NCBI GenBank assembly: GCA_003008705.1
Contig: PDUO01000065.1
Span: 1 to 64,000 of the forward strand
Origin: Pezicula radicicola
Taxonomy: Eukaryota > Ascomycota > Leotiomycetes > Helotiales > Dermateaceae
Length of the DNA: 64,000 nt
Reading direction: 5' to 3'
The first letter of the stretch is position 1, and each line of letters opens with the position of its first letter. The translations under genes were made by a program, and so were the position numbers. Below are positions 1 to 13,544 of this stretch, in pieces. Under the pieces are notes generated by a model. It made no database searches and was not told the DNA's origin. It worked only from the letters and a program-made list of their open reading frames with translations.

Positions 1-3000
1 TTAAGTTAATTTATAAAGTATTTATATTCTAGTATCTATTCTATCTTCTTCCTAAGGCTAGTAAAAGAGTATTTAATAACTTATTCCTTTTTATTATTCT
101 TATTATTAATACTATAGTCTTTAAAGTATTAGTTTAATAATTTAAGATAGGATATTATCTCTTTTCTATTAAAATAAGAACTATTATATCTACTAAAGAC
201 TAGTATAGAATAATAATAAATTATCTTAATTTAAATATCTAATTAAAATAATANAATATTAGATAGAAGCCTAGATTAAGTATTAGATAAAGAATTAGAC
301 TCTAAANTAAGAGTCTTTATAGGTTTCTTACTCTTATCTATAGAGTTATTATATAGTCTAATAGAGGTACTAGAATCTAAACCTATTTCTAGTTTTATTA
401 TAATATTTAAGTAATTTAAGAATATAGATTTATATATAGTAATAAGATTCTAATAATATTTAAGTATAATTAAATAAGGAAATAATAATAGTATTAGTCT
501 TTTATAACTAAAGCTAGTTTTAACTTTAGATATTAATATCTAACCTTAAGTTATATAGACCTTATAATTTTAAAACTATCTCTTATAATTCTTATCTAGT
601 TTAAAACTTCTATATTAATATCTAAGAAAAAGAAGTTATAAATTATCTTTAAAAAATAAATTAAACTTTATAATATTTATTAAATTTATTAAAACTCTAA
701 GTATTACTTAGTACTTAATATTATTAAACTAAAACCTAAGGTATAATTAAAAATAGATAAATAATTATAGATATATAGATAGTATTTCTAATATCTTACT
801 AAGTATTACTTAATACTTAGTTTATTCTAATCTTCTTTATAATATTCTTTCTTATAATACTTNCTTCCTTTAATTATTAGAAAGATCTTCTTTTACTTAG
901 GTTATAGATCTAAGCTTATAGTATACTATTATATATCCTTTTATTATTTAGTTTTCTAGTACTTTAAATTCTCTTACTTCTTAAATTCTATCTCTAATTT
1001 ACTTAGAAGTAATACTTTATTTCTATACTAGTATATCTTTATAGTTTTTAAAATTAGAATATTATCTAGAGTTATAAAATTTTATAGTTAGATAGAGAAA
1101 ACTAAGTAAATAACTCCTTAATAGTATATTATTAGTTTTATAAATAATAGATTTTTATATAAAAAGATAGAGAATTTTCTCTATATAAGTTATTATAAAT
1201 CTAAATTTAAATAATTTATTATTTATTTATAATAAACTATATATTAATATTATTATATTTTAATTCTATAAGATCTATTTATTTACTTCTTATCCCTTTC
1301 CTTACTAATTCTAAAGAAATAATAGAGAGTTATTATAAATAATACCTTTATATTTCCCTTTATAGAACTAATAGATTATTAGTAATAGATAGGTTTATTA
1401 TTAAATATTATAATTTCTATCTATTCCTTATATAGATTATTAAATAATATATAAGAGAGTAAATCTCTAGACTATATATATAGAAATATAAGATATAAAG
1501 TAGAGATTATAATATAAGATAATAAATAAATATAGAATATAATTATATAATATAGTTAAAATTATTAATATTATTAAAGATAGAGTAAGTATAAAAGAAT
1601 ATTAAATTATTATTATTTCTAAAGCTTCCTACCTAGACTTTTATATAGTAATTTAAACTAAGTCTAATTATCTAATTAAAAATAAGACTTACTCTAATAT
1701 ATTACTAGATTATAAAAAATATAACTTAGAAAATTTAAATCCTAGTAAAAGATATATAAGATATTATCTATAAGCTATAACCCTATAAGGTTAGAGTTAA
1801 ATATTAGACTTAATTAAGCCTCTATATAGTATAAATTAATAATATAATAGAATTAAAACTACTTATTAAAGAATAAGTATAATATAAAGGAATTTAATAT
1901 AAATCTATTATTTCTTATATATTCTATTAGAATAGTATTACTAAGAGAGCTATTTAGATATATAAAAATAATATTTATATAATATTTAAAGATACTAGAC
2001 TATTAATTAAATTCTAGAATAAAGTTATAGAAGTAAATATTTATATTTAAAATATTACTAGATATAAACCTATAATTAATAAGACTAGATTTAACTCTAA
2101 TAAAGCCTTTATTAATATTAAACCTTTACTTAATCTATTAGAGTATTTAGTTAGAAATATTACTTATATATTAATCTAAAGTTATTACTATAAGGAGATT
2201 AATAAGATAAGTTAGTTAATTAAGGAAGAGTTATTATATTTATAGAATACTTAGATACTTCTATAAATTAATATAAAGTATATATACTAAATTTAGGATA
2301 TATAACTAAGTTAAGGGTTAGAAGATTAAAACTAAATAACCTTAGTTACTATATTAGAGAGTTATATAGAAGATACTTTAAACTATAAGAAATATATTTA
2401 AAAGTAGAGAATAGAAATACTATCTAACTTTATAATAACTAAAATTTAGAATATAATAACTACTATACTACCTTAACCCTATCTATACTAAGAAGCTTCT
2501 AAGTCTTTAGAGTAGGACTAGTATTAGTAATTTAATAATACTTAAAACTCTTTACTTTAGTTAGTTAAAGCTATATAGTCTATTTACCCTCTACTTCTAG
2601 ATTTAACTCTACTTTTAAATAATAAACTTTAAGAATTAGGTTTAAGAAAGTCTAGCTAATAGATAACTATATTAATACCTCTAAGTACTACTTAGTTATA
2701 TATTCCTAGCTCTTCTTCTTAGGATCTAAAGTTAAGAGTATAAGTTATTCTAAATCTAAACCTATAGAATCTAGAGATTTATAGAACTACCTCCTAGCTT
2801 AGTATTTTAATAACTAATCTAAAGGAGTTTCTATCTTTTAATAGCTTAGTACTAAATTAAACTAACTTTCTATCCCTATAAGTCTTAATATAAAAGACTA
2901 CTTAGGTAAAGACTAGAATTATATTTAAGATAGTTATAAATTTACCTTTATAAAGAAGTAGTTATCTACTTCTTATTATATTAACTTTCCTTAAGGTATA

Positions 3001-4350
3001 TATTTCCTTCTTAATAACTTACTACTAAGAATTATTATATTATCTTTAAATTTTACTTCTTTATTTAATCTACTAGTACCTTATTCTAATTAACTAATTA
3101 ATCTTCTTAATAAGAGTATTAATCTTTTTTAATATATTAGTCTTATAATCTATTATACTTAAATTCTATTAAGGATAATAATAATATATAAACTATTAAT
3201 AAGGTTACTATATAAACTTATTATAATATAATATAATAATATATTTAAAGATACTATATATATTTAGAAATAAGTATAAAAAAGAGAAAAGAGAAGAAAA
3301 TATTTTACCCTTCTCTTAAGGTCTAGTAAAGATAGTTAATACTTAATTAAATAAAATTATTAATTTACTCTTTAAATTTATAATTATAACTAAATTAAAC
3401 TTTTATAAGATATTAGATAATCTTAAGGGATTTTATAATAAGTTTAATATTTAAGTTAAATTTAATTAAATTATACTTATTAGAATTACTTAAAATAATA
3501 TTATACTTAGTAATATATTAAATTCTATACTATTTAAATAATTATATAATATTCTATTATAATATAAGATAGAGCTAAGAGCTAGTCTATATATACTCTT
3601 TATAAAGGAAATAATATATAGTATAAAGATCTTTTTATTATTAAAGTATTCTTAAATACTATAATAAAAAGTTATAAATAAATAAATACTTTATTTAGAA
3701 GAGAAGTAAAACTTAAGAGTATATAAATATATTTAGAATTATTTAAAAGTTAAATAAATAAACTAATTAAATCTAATAAATATATTATATATAAATTAAA
3801 GGATAATATTAAAGTTAAAATAAAAAAAGTTTTATATAAATATATAAAAATTATATACTTATTATAATAATATAAATAATAATTCTTAATATAAAAAATA
3901 AGAATATATTTAACTTTATTAATTAATTTAAAAAAGTAAATAATAAAGTATAAAAATAAATAAATAATAAGGAAATATATAAATTATATTATAAAAGTAA
4001 TTTTTAATTTTAGTTAAGATTATTTTATTATCTATATTAAATCTAACTAAGGTCTAATTAATAATAAAATTTTATTTACTTAAATAATTTTATCTAAGTA
4101 ATTTACTAAGATATTCTTATTTAAATAATTTATTAAAGTATTTTTATTAAGGTATTTTCTAAATTTAGATAATTTTAAATTAAAACTATTTTATTTAAGA
4201 TAATTTTAAAATATATATATTTTTAACTTAAGTAATTTTACTTTAGTTAATTTTAAAATTATTTAACTTTTTTAAAATAATATTATCTAAGGTAAAATTA
4301 CCTTTATAAAATAGTCTTAATTATTTCTCCTAAATAGGATATATAAAATA
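1..4350. repeat. AT-rich RIP-saturated isochore
   Basis: This block is overwhelmingly A and T and has no open reading frame worth calling. Reading it through by eye I found no CpA, no TpG and no CpG: remaining C residues are followed only by T or C. The first CpG is at 4355 and the first CpA at 4409. That is the expected end point of repeat-induced point mutation, which converts C to T mainly in CpA context in repeats of filamentous ascomycetes. The original repeat is no longer recognisable. Three ambiguous bases (254, 307, 863) suggest that related copies were collapsed or poorly resolved in the assembly. Confidence 0.88.
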
Positions 4351-7300
4351 GCCTCGACTATTTACCCTAAATAAGAAAAAAAGTCTACTAAGATTAGGCT
4401 AAGTTTTACACTAAGAAAGTCTATTTTCTAGTAACTTTTCCCCCCGGGATAACTCTTCTTCTCCGTCGTACCTCCTTCTAAGAAGCATACCTCCTTCTAA
4501 GAAGTATAACTATAGAACGAATAGTAGAATACCCTCACCTCGTGGCAGCTTAATTCCCGAAGTTGGCTCCAGGGGAAAGCGAGCTGCAGTGCTCAAATGC
4601 CACATGGTTATCTTCCCTCCAGACCGCTTCTATACAAATGTTGGGATCCGCACGTCTAGGCAAGTCCGAGAAGCACTTGCGTTCTAGCAGTCAGTTCCCA
4701 ACATTCGGAACCGATGCGGCTTTATACAGTATGGAATGCGAAAAATCAGAGACGTCATTATTGTGAACTGTCAAGACTCAAGAGAGAAGACGGGTAAGTG
4801 GATTCATTGCCTAGCAATCCTGAATCTAGTTATTTTGTTGGATTCGCCGGATCGTGGCCAGGAAGGTTCTTTCCTTCACATCGCTGCGGGTAGATATGTA
4901 GTCCTAGCACAAAGTAGGATGCCGCACTACGGCTACAAGCTATGCGTTGGTGCCCAATAGGAGCAGTCGTAAAGAAAGAGGTAGACGAACGTTGAGACTT
5001 GGAGACATAAGTTAGTCCTGCAAAACCGTACAGGGTGGGAGAGGCATGTATTATTGACACCTCACCGTCGGTCCACGACAAAACACAAGGAAGATGATAT
5101 ATTTATTACCTGTCTGATCCAAGGACGGCGGAATAATAGTTTATCGATTGGTGCGTAGACTTGCGAAAGAGGAGATTATTGAGAATAAGAGTTTTGAGAT
5201 GCAACTCCCGCGGCCTAAAATAGAAGTTTGCAAAAAAGACTCCTGGCGTTCTTAACCGGTTTTGTGCCGGGCAACCTAGAAGCTCAACGTATCCAGGATG
5301 GCGGGACTACTTAGTTTGCTAAAAGGGGCTTCGTAAGATTGAGCTGGAAGAAGATGAGACATTCTAGAAGGGAATTTCTCGTGCTAAAAGTTCCACAACC
5401 TCCACCGTCCCACTCGGAAATTATGCCATGTGGCTCGGAAGGAGGTGTAGGGGGATAAGGAGGGTACAGAGGGTATCTCAGTCGTGATGAAATTATTGTC
5501 AAACCCAGCCCTCCCCAAACCAAAGCCCCTGAAAGAAGAATTAAGGTCAGGATGCAGGCATCGTTCGGAGATTGGACAGAATGATCTGCGGACGAAGGGT
5601 AGCATCAACGACACTGGAAGGGATTAGAGATTATTCGAGAAGGGATTATGGAACAATGGAAGCTTCGACATGGAGCGTGTTCTGTAGGATGGAAAACCAT
5701 GGTTCCATGGAGCTATGGAGGCGAGAAGCGAGGTGCCAGCACCACTAGGACGTGTAGTACAGTACAGTAGAAGAAAGCACGCAGGCACGCAGATGATGGA
5801 CAGGTTTCATACGAGGAAAACGCGAGAGTAGTGGATTGATGAGTGAACTGATAATGATGATAATGATGATGATGATGCTGCTGTCTCAGCTCATTCGTGT
5901 CTTTTTTCGGTGTGGGAAAGACGGCCTTACGATAAAGATTATTACTGGTGCATTATCATTATTACAACTGACAGTATATTCAATCAAAATGGATACGGAG
6001 TACGCGACATACCTTAGCAAGGTGACAAGTCACAAGTGACCGACCGGCTACTAGTGCCGTTCAGTACCTTAGGCCCCGTCAGGACGCCGAAAAGCAGCGA
6101 GGGCAAGTCAGCAAGGCTGAAACCATACATCCATACTGTCCAAATTTATTTAGATGATCTTGGGTTTCAACCCGACCAACCATTTAACTATTATGTGCCA
6201 GGTACTTCGTACTGTAGCACGTGGTAATTATTATTGATCGTATTTACTACTACTATACTACTACTTAATGTGCCGTCTTTTCTTCTCTTGTCGTTCCTTC
6301 CTTCGTTTTTTTTTGCCCCTCTATCGCCGAACGCGCACCGTAAAGCAATAATTTGCAAAATCAGTCGTGCGGCACTCCGTACTCCTCCTGTATTACTGAG
6401 ATGTGACAGATCAGATTCTGTCACCGCCAGGGTGATGCCTGTCTCTTTTTCAGAGTCTCGCGTGGCCAGACCCCTGCCCCGGCTGAATTCCGTACAAAAA
6501 CGTGGAAACAGCGTGTTCGAGGAGATGTGCGCCTCTAACTGGACGCCCAAAGGATCGTGGCAGATGGGTCTGGTGGAGAGGCGCACTATTTATCATTATT
6601 GCAGTATCGTGATTAATTATGGTCGCGCATGCTGTGTGGATAGGCCATTGGCAGCAACAATACAGCAGCGACGTGAAGCAAAGCAGCTTGCGTTGGCGGA
6701 GGTGATAAAATACCTCTCTTATGGCCTATCTAGGTACCTTTCGTACTCGACTTACTCCTTCTGTACTGCACTGCACGCATGCAGCCTGACCAGCAGGGCA
6801 AGTTAGTGGAAAGGATCGTCGCCGACCACTTCTTTCGTACAGTAGTACTGTAGGTACCTGCTCCTCATGTGACCTGCAAACCTTCTTTTAGGGACTGTTT
6901 GCAGCAATGCAGCCCATTCGATGCGATCGGGACACCTCAATGTTAATTTTCGTGACAAAAATAATAATGAATGACAAAGCAACTCAAGGAATGCGCTGAT
7001 GCGCCGACGAATGACACTACCTAGCATGGTACGGTACACACCCGGCTACAAAAAAGATGCTTGAGGTTGCCGAAGGCGTCCTGAAAATGCCATCTCAAGG
7101 TCGCCGAGAGATGTCTGACTCGTACTCCTGATCTTCCTTATGACGTCGTCCTCCAAACTCTACCTGGTTCTTCGATGAAAATTTCTAACAGTCTGACTTT
7201 CTCAACCAGTAGTGCCATCTATGCTCGAGCGCAATCCGCCACAGTAGTACCACGGAGCACACCTCAACCTGCTTCACCGAGCCACCGCTCTTCTAGGCCG

Positions 7301-9976
7301 AGCAAGTTGCGGTACCGCGATAGTTAACAGACAGCATTATGGCTCTGCATCAATCGTGGGGTACCGTATAGCGTTATAGCACTTCTACACATCATACTAC
7401 TACTGCTAGCAACAGGTCTTAGATATACAGAATGGTACCTTCTGTACCACATTACAGTATGATATCCACAATAGAGACATTGACCGGCAACAAGAAAAAC
7501 GGACACAATTCACGACTTATTTTATCTCACTATGTTCCAGTATTGCAAAAAGTAAATCGTCTCGCGGTACCAGAGGTACCTTCTAACGTGAACCGATGGA
7601 GCCATCCATCTATCCACACTATTTACCGCTCCTAACAAAAGTAAGATTCATCATTCATCATCAAAGTTAAATATCATATTTTCAAAGAAGAGATCAAGCC
7701 AAAGCCTGAACCTCTATTTCGTGTAGGCGGTAATCATTGGCTGTCAGGTACCTATTTGTTTTCTATCCTGACCTCCCCGAAACTGGCTGGTGGCTTGTGC
7801 TTGCTTAGACCATCTTGCTCGTCATGAATACGAAGCGTACCTACCTATTCTTTCTCTTCAGCGAACCAGCCTACCACATCAGGGGCCGCTAGAACCTCGC
7901 AGCAGTGACATATTCCCATCAGTCCCTAGCAACGGCAGCGGCAGCGGCAGCAACAGCTTTGATGCAACAAACGTGTTCTTCTGCAAGACAATCATGCCAT
8001 TTGGGTCGTCCGGCTTGAAGTACAGGACTTATGGTCTAGTCTCCCAGAAGTCGTCGGTAGAGAAATACATCGTGAACCATTCGTTCTAGCCCCCAACGCT
8101 CGGCCAAAGCCGCTGTCATCTCTAGTCTCTGAAGGTTCTTTTTCTTCTTCTCCTTAGAAGTACCGTTCGTATCAAACAGCGGAGACGCTCACCAGAGGGC
8201 AGTGAAGATTGGATGCCCCAGGGCGCTTGCAGAAAGGCCCTCCTTCACTTTCCCGAGGTGCTGGCCCTTGCTTGACAGATGCTGCAGACCACGCGAGGGT
8301 TATGATCAGAGTGGGTTTCTGTCCATTTTCTCGGGACGTTGAAGAAAAGAAGCAATATCAAACCATTTTCAACAGACAAGTTCCGCTCTGTCTTTGCTTT
8401 TGCCTTGGGTGCCTCTGAGAACCATGCACAATCAGCAACGTGGGCCATCAACTATGCGTGCTATGTACTGTACACTGGAATACATGTACGTGTAGCTTGG
8501 TAGTTTTGGCGCCCTTTCTGAGTCCTTGTCAAAGTCAACTGCGAAACAAGCTGGGAGCAAGGCTTCGGCAGCTCGGTGTGGAAAGGCATCCACAGCCCGA
8601 ACCACCCTGTCGGAAGGCTGGAGAAGAGCGAGTAGTAGCAGCAGTGAGGAGGATGATGACGGCTCTTGGGCAGCCTGTAAATAATAAGTTATGAAATTCT
8701 TCAGATCTGCGAAAGCAAATACATACTTTCGTACTACTGTGCAGCACTGTACTACACTCACTGCAGTGCATGGTTCACTCTTGAAAGGCGTGGCAAGCTG
8801 GCAGCATGCTACCCTTAGTTCGGCAGTCCCAAGGAACGCGATCTGGCTTCTGCAAAGCAAACAACTTCCAGACTTAACTATAGGTCGGTTACAGTACAGT
8901 ACTCCATATCAAACACCCAAGACCAAACACCAAAGCTGACAAAGTACAGTACTCACTCGTACAGCAGCAGCAGTAGTACTCTAATGTCTAATAAGTAAAT
9001 AATAAGATGAGATGCTAACAAATGACTGGCGTTTCAGAGGGCGCGATGCTGGGAAAATAGTTGTCTCATCTCCTTTTACGGAGTACCGGCTCCGTCTCTG
9101 CTCGCTTGGCCCTTCGGCGGACTTGGCTGCTTATTATGATGATGACTTGCTACATCCAGTCGGTAGGTAAGTAGTGTAGTACGAAGGTACAGTAGCAAGA
9201 AGTGCAGTCACCGTAGAGAGAAAAAAGGCGAGCTCCAGCACTGGGCGTCCAGTTCATTCGTCCAAAAGTCAGAAATGAGAAATAATTGTCAATGGAAGCA
9301 GCAACAACAGCCAGAACCAGGGTCAGGGACAGGGCTTGCAGCAGGGTCCAGGGTTCGAGCAAGGTACAGACCGCACCTCAGGGGGACCCGCTTTTGTGCG
9401 CACATGGAAGAACCCTGCTTGCCACGCTTTGCAGATCTGCTGCTGCTGTGTCTCCCTGTGTCTCCCTGTGTCCCCCTGGTCCTCTCTATCGCGGCGGTCG
9501 TTGGCGGACAGCCTGTGCGAGCTGTGAGAGCCTGTGAGAGCCGTGAGAGCCTGGAGAGCCAGCAGTTGCTCGGCATCCGCCCCCCCTCCCACCAATCGTG
9601 CAGGCCCACACCTTTCTCTCTCGCACCCTCTCACCCTCTCACCCTTCCCCCCTCTCACCTCTCGCCTCACGCTCTTCTCGCGCACCCTAGTCCTCCTTCG
9701 GCCCTAGTGCGCTGAGGCTAAGAGCGGCAGGGAAACGTGTGGTCAGGCTAGGAAGTCCAGTCCAGTCCCGTGCAAGGCAGGTCGTTCGAGCGAAGGAGAG
9801 CGACAAGCCTACCGTACAGGCCAATCCCACAGGCCATCCCACAGGCACAGAGAGAGACGAGAGACAGCGAGTGAGAGAGCGGGTCAATTGGCTTTGCACA
9901 CTCTTCTAAGTGTCGACTACGCCAGAACATTGTCAAACACCACACTACCAGGGACATCTCCTTTTTTTTTTTGTTG
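4351..9976. other. long non-coding region upstream of flbA
   Basis: No convincing gene is visible in 5.6 kb. Open frames here are short, overlap on both strands and have no domain-like composition. The right half is dense in GTAC-containing palindromes (GGTACC, GTACAGTAC, AGTACT). Near the gene are small tandem repeats: TGTCTCCC-type units at about 9449-9478, GTGAGAGCC-type units at 9519-9560 and a CTCTCACCC-rich pyrimidine tract at 9611-9690. A GAT-type microsatellite lies at 5851-5880 and a CGGCAG run at 7930-7956. The likely role is promoter and leader of flbA, but no transcription start can be placed from sequence alone. Confidence 0.6.
4471..4508. repeat. two tandem 19-bp units at the isochore edge
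   Basis: Two adjacent 19-bp units differ by one C/T change (AAGCATA versus AAGTATA). Each carries the palindrome CTTCTAAGAAG. They sit about 100 bp outside the point where CpA and CpG reappear, so they mark the edge of the AT-rich block. Confidence 0.8.
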
Positions 9977-12419
9977 ATGGCTCCGATCCATCCCTCCTCC
10001 TCATCCCAAAACACCACCAAGAATAATACTCCCACGACCGCCTCCACTCCTACACCTACTCGCTCCACGACCACAACCACGACTTCGACTTCCGTCTTCA
10101 CCACCTCTTCTCCCACTCCTCCGCCGACCCTTCCGACCATCACCTCTGTTGCTTCTCTGCCCGATCTCAAGGAGCCCTTCGAGACCACGCTCGAGACGGC
10201 CCATCCCAAATCCCGGGATACCATCTACGCAAATAACACCTCACGAGACTCGCTGGTGCTGCCCTCCTCGCAGAACAATCGACGTCGCCGTTCAACCCAA
10301 TCCACCGCCCTAACCAAGCAGAATCGCACGGGCGGTCTCTTCTCTCTGACAGCTTTGGCTCGTGACGGCGTCAACGCAATCGCCAACTTCTCGGAACCAT
10401 CTCTCCGCCCGCGACAATCGTCCAGCAGCCTCGTACGCTCTGGAAACCATTCGCACACGTTGTCGTCGAGCAACAATATTATCCGGTCGGCCAACGGCTC
10501 TGCGAGCACGCCCGCTCCATCACCGCAACACAGCGAAACCTCTTCCACCGCCAGGCTGCTGTCCAGGCCTGTCGAGGCAGCTTTCGCCCAACCTCAGCGG
10601 CAACCGCTGCACGAGACCAATCCTCCGTCCCAGCCATACGCCAGCACGGCGAGAGATACTCGCCCCCCGATTGCGTTCAAGCCGCCTGGAAAGTACAACA
10701 AGATGCATCAAACATCGTCGCGCTTACTGCGCATGACTTCAGATGATCGGCCTTTCACAAGAGTACGCAGCCGGCCCAGTCCAGATCGAAGAGAGGGGCG
10801 TAATTGCTAATGCGGAAATAGGATTTCAAAGATTTGTTTGCTACCCTCGTTGTCAGCTTACCTCTTGGTCCGCATCGAGTACGATTGACGCGGATAGACC
10901 ATTCGTTTCTTTCTGAAGAAGCCATTAACAATCTAGGTTCGCTCAAGTTCTCACAGTCAAACCGCATGCCCGATCCAAAAGATCCCTCGCGGATAGTGAC
11001 GACAACGACCACGACGACCTTTTCCATGGCCCGCGAGATGGCTCGATCCGTATGCCAGCGCTTCTTGGATGCGCGCTTCATTGAATCTGCAGATGGTAAA
11101 CAGCAGAGAGAATTTACCATGAAAGGATCAGTGTGGCAGTTGACACCCAAGGGAATCCATGTACTGGAACGCTTCTGCGCCAAGAATGGGATACAGCAGA
11201 AGCATGTCAACGAATTGGTCAATTCCACAAGGAACACCATGCAGCTGGTTGTCTTGGAAAGAGACTCAGCGACAGATAAGTTATCTTCAGATCGAAGCAC
11301 GATTGAGGTCATCTTCCGGCGCTTCGTGGGAACAAACGGACCCAATATCAAGAGCAGTACTAGCTCTGCGGATTCTGACTCCCTTAGTGAGTACAAGGAT
11401 GGGATTGCGGGTGTAAAGATGGCAAATGAGCGAAAGGTTGGGTCGCCGCCTCGGGCCGTATACCAAACGTTCACAGGAAAGGCTGCAACGGATTGGCTCA
11501 TGGACTGTTGCACAACGGTTGACCGCCGGGAAACCACAGAAATTGCCACACTCTTCTTGGAGCAGGAGTTAATCTGGTGTGTCCAGCCAGACCGAGCATA
11601 CGCTTCTCAATATATGCAGGCCGACAAGGAGAGGGAGAACCCAACCATTCGATTTCACCCCACGAAGCATGCCATCTACCAGATGACACAGAAAGGCAAG
11701 GATGTGATTAGTATGGTCAATCGGGAGCGTACGTCAGAGAGTGATTCCGGTACAGGATCTGGTGGCGTTTCATCAAGGGCAGGTGTTTCGCGTGATTCTA
11801 ACACGCAGAAATTGGATAAGATCTTGAACGATGCTGCCTTGCGATTGCTCTTCCGTGAAAACTTGAGGGATACTCATTGTGAAGAGAACTTGTCATTCTA
11901 CCTGGATGTGGACGAGTTTTTGAAGGCTTGCAGACAAGCTATCAAACAGGTATCTTCATCACGGAGCGTAGGAAAGGGGGGTCAGAGTCAGGGGCTTGAT
12001 TCAATCAAGGAGACAATGGCTTCGGCATACGGCATTTACAATGCCTTCTTGGCTCCCGGATCACCCTGTGAGCTTAACATTGATCATATGCTACGGAATC
12101 AACTTGCGACGCGGATGACCAAGGCTGTGGGACAAGATGCTGCTATGATTGACTCCCTGCGGGAAGTTACCAAGCTATTTGAAGAGGCTCAACTGTCGGT
12201 CTTCAAATTGATGGCTAGTGTAAGTTTTGCCGACCTCAAATTTCTGTCTTGGGGGGTACTAACATAATTTACTAGGACTCTGTGCCCAAATTCATGAAGA
12301 GCTCCAAGTATGAGCAAACACTCAAGAACTACGATTTTGATTCCATCTCGGCCTCTCACCAGCAGCCACGAGTCAGGGGAAACCTCCCTGAACGCAGCAT
12401 GAGCCGGTCCAATCGATAG
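9977..12419 (+). CDS. flbA: FlbA/Rgs1-type regulator of G-protein signalling (two DEP regions + RGS)
   Basis: Three exons: 9977-10762, 10822-12219, 12276-12419, giving 775 aa. Introns are 59 and 56 nt, with branch motifs GCTAAT and ACTAAC. The start is the first ATG of the frame, just after a T-run. Residues 1-230 are low-complexity Ser/Thr/Pro. The conserved part starts near KMHQTSSRLLRM and continues across intron 1 into FTRDFKDLF. DEP-like regions lie near residues 330-390 and 476-560, and the RGS domain near 592-745 (LDKILNDAALRLLFREN). This matches Aspergillus FlbA (about 720 aa), a GTPase-activating protein for the Galpha subunit that ends vegetative growth signalling and permits conidiation. 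Its long upstream region is consistent with complex control. The family call is firm; the exact N-terminus is less so. Confidence 0.93.
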
Positions 12420-13544
12420 ACCACAAACATCCGTATCACAAAATCCAAAAAGTTGTCCGGCTTGTCCGAGTCGGCAATTACCACCACTCTATACATCAAA
12501 GAGTAGAGAAGGAGAAGGAGGAAACACTGACCATCTCGAACGGCCAGCCCCAAAAATCACGAATGTCTTTTTTTAATTTAGCGATTGCATAGATTCCCAT
12601 TCCGCTCCCCTTTGGCTTCTCGGTCATCCAGCGATTCCATTCTCATTAATGATCACCTCTGATTTCGCTTTACTGGATACGCCTGGCATCTGGTTGGATG
12701 ATGGTCCTTTCGGGGGGGTTCACTTTTTGTTTATCATTGTTTCACCTCATATTGCATTTTCATGGCGTCTGGCTTTATCTTATTTGTTTTTAGAGAGACC
12801 TCCTTTGCATTCAGAAAACGGCGAGGCGCACTCCTCGGAGATGTGGCGGGAAGGAGATGGGATACGGACTATATACGGTGGAGGAGGCCTGGGTGATGAT
12901 TGAAATGGAGAACAAAAGAGAGCACTGTACCTAATTCATTGGGCATCTAGAATAGCCCAGCTGGTCACAGATCACTGCAAAAATAAGACAGGCATGAAAT
13001 ATACCCCTTGGCTGGCCACAAGCGTTGTCATTGAAGCCCTACAAGCGTATCTTCGAAGGTGCCAGTTGCATTTTCTTACTCATCGCGAAGAATGTGGGTA
13101 AGGATGGAAGTCCAACCACGCGAATTTCTTTTGTCTTGCAAATATCCACATTCCACACGCTATAAACAACCACAGACATAATGGCAATGAGGCACGCGCC
13201 AGTATGCCATGATTGGGTGCTGCATGAGGTAGCCTGACTAAGGTTTGGCTTCACAACGGAAGCTGGTCTTTGTGTATGAGGGCTATGTGCACGTCGAGGA
13301 GAGATTTGAGGTGATCGAGATGATGACTTGCCGGAGGCGAGGCGCGCAACAGCAACGTAGGGACTCTGGAACTGGACTGACTGCATAAGAAGCCTGACAT
13401 TCCCTCCTGCCACTCTCTTTTCCCCTTCGTTATCCTCAGTCTTCTTCCTCGCTTTTGCTCACTACTCACCTAGTCGCTCCCTTTCATTGTCTTTCAGACA
13501 CCCACACTCATTTTCTGCTCATCGTAACATCGATTACCGTCATC
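12420..13544. other. intergenic, flbA 3' end to wall-protein promoter
   Basis: I see no gene here. The first part should be the flbA 3' UTR. The last few hundred bases should be the promoter and leader of the GPI protein that starts at 13545. Confidence 0.6.

Noticed and set aside
1..4350. Telomeric or centromeric end
   Set aside because: No TTAGGG repeats or tandem satellite are seen; the composition is explained by RIP.
6234..6806. 190-codon open frame in the flbA upstream region
   Set aside because: It overlaps another frame on the opposite strand, has a biased Phe/Leu/Ser low-complexity start and no domain-like pattern; likely chance.
9748..10224. Minus-strand Val/Gly-rich frame opposite flbA exon 1
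   Set aside because: It is the antisense shadow of the Thr/Ser/Pro-rich flbA N-terminus.
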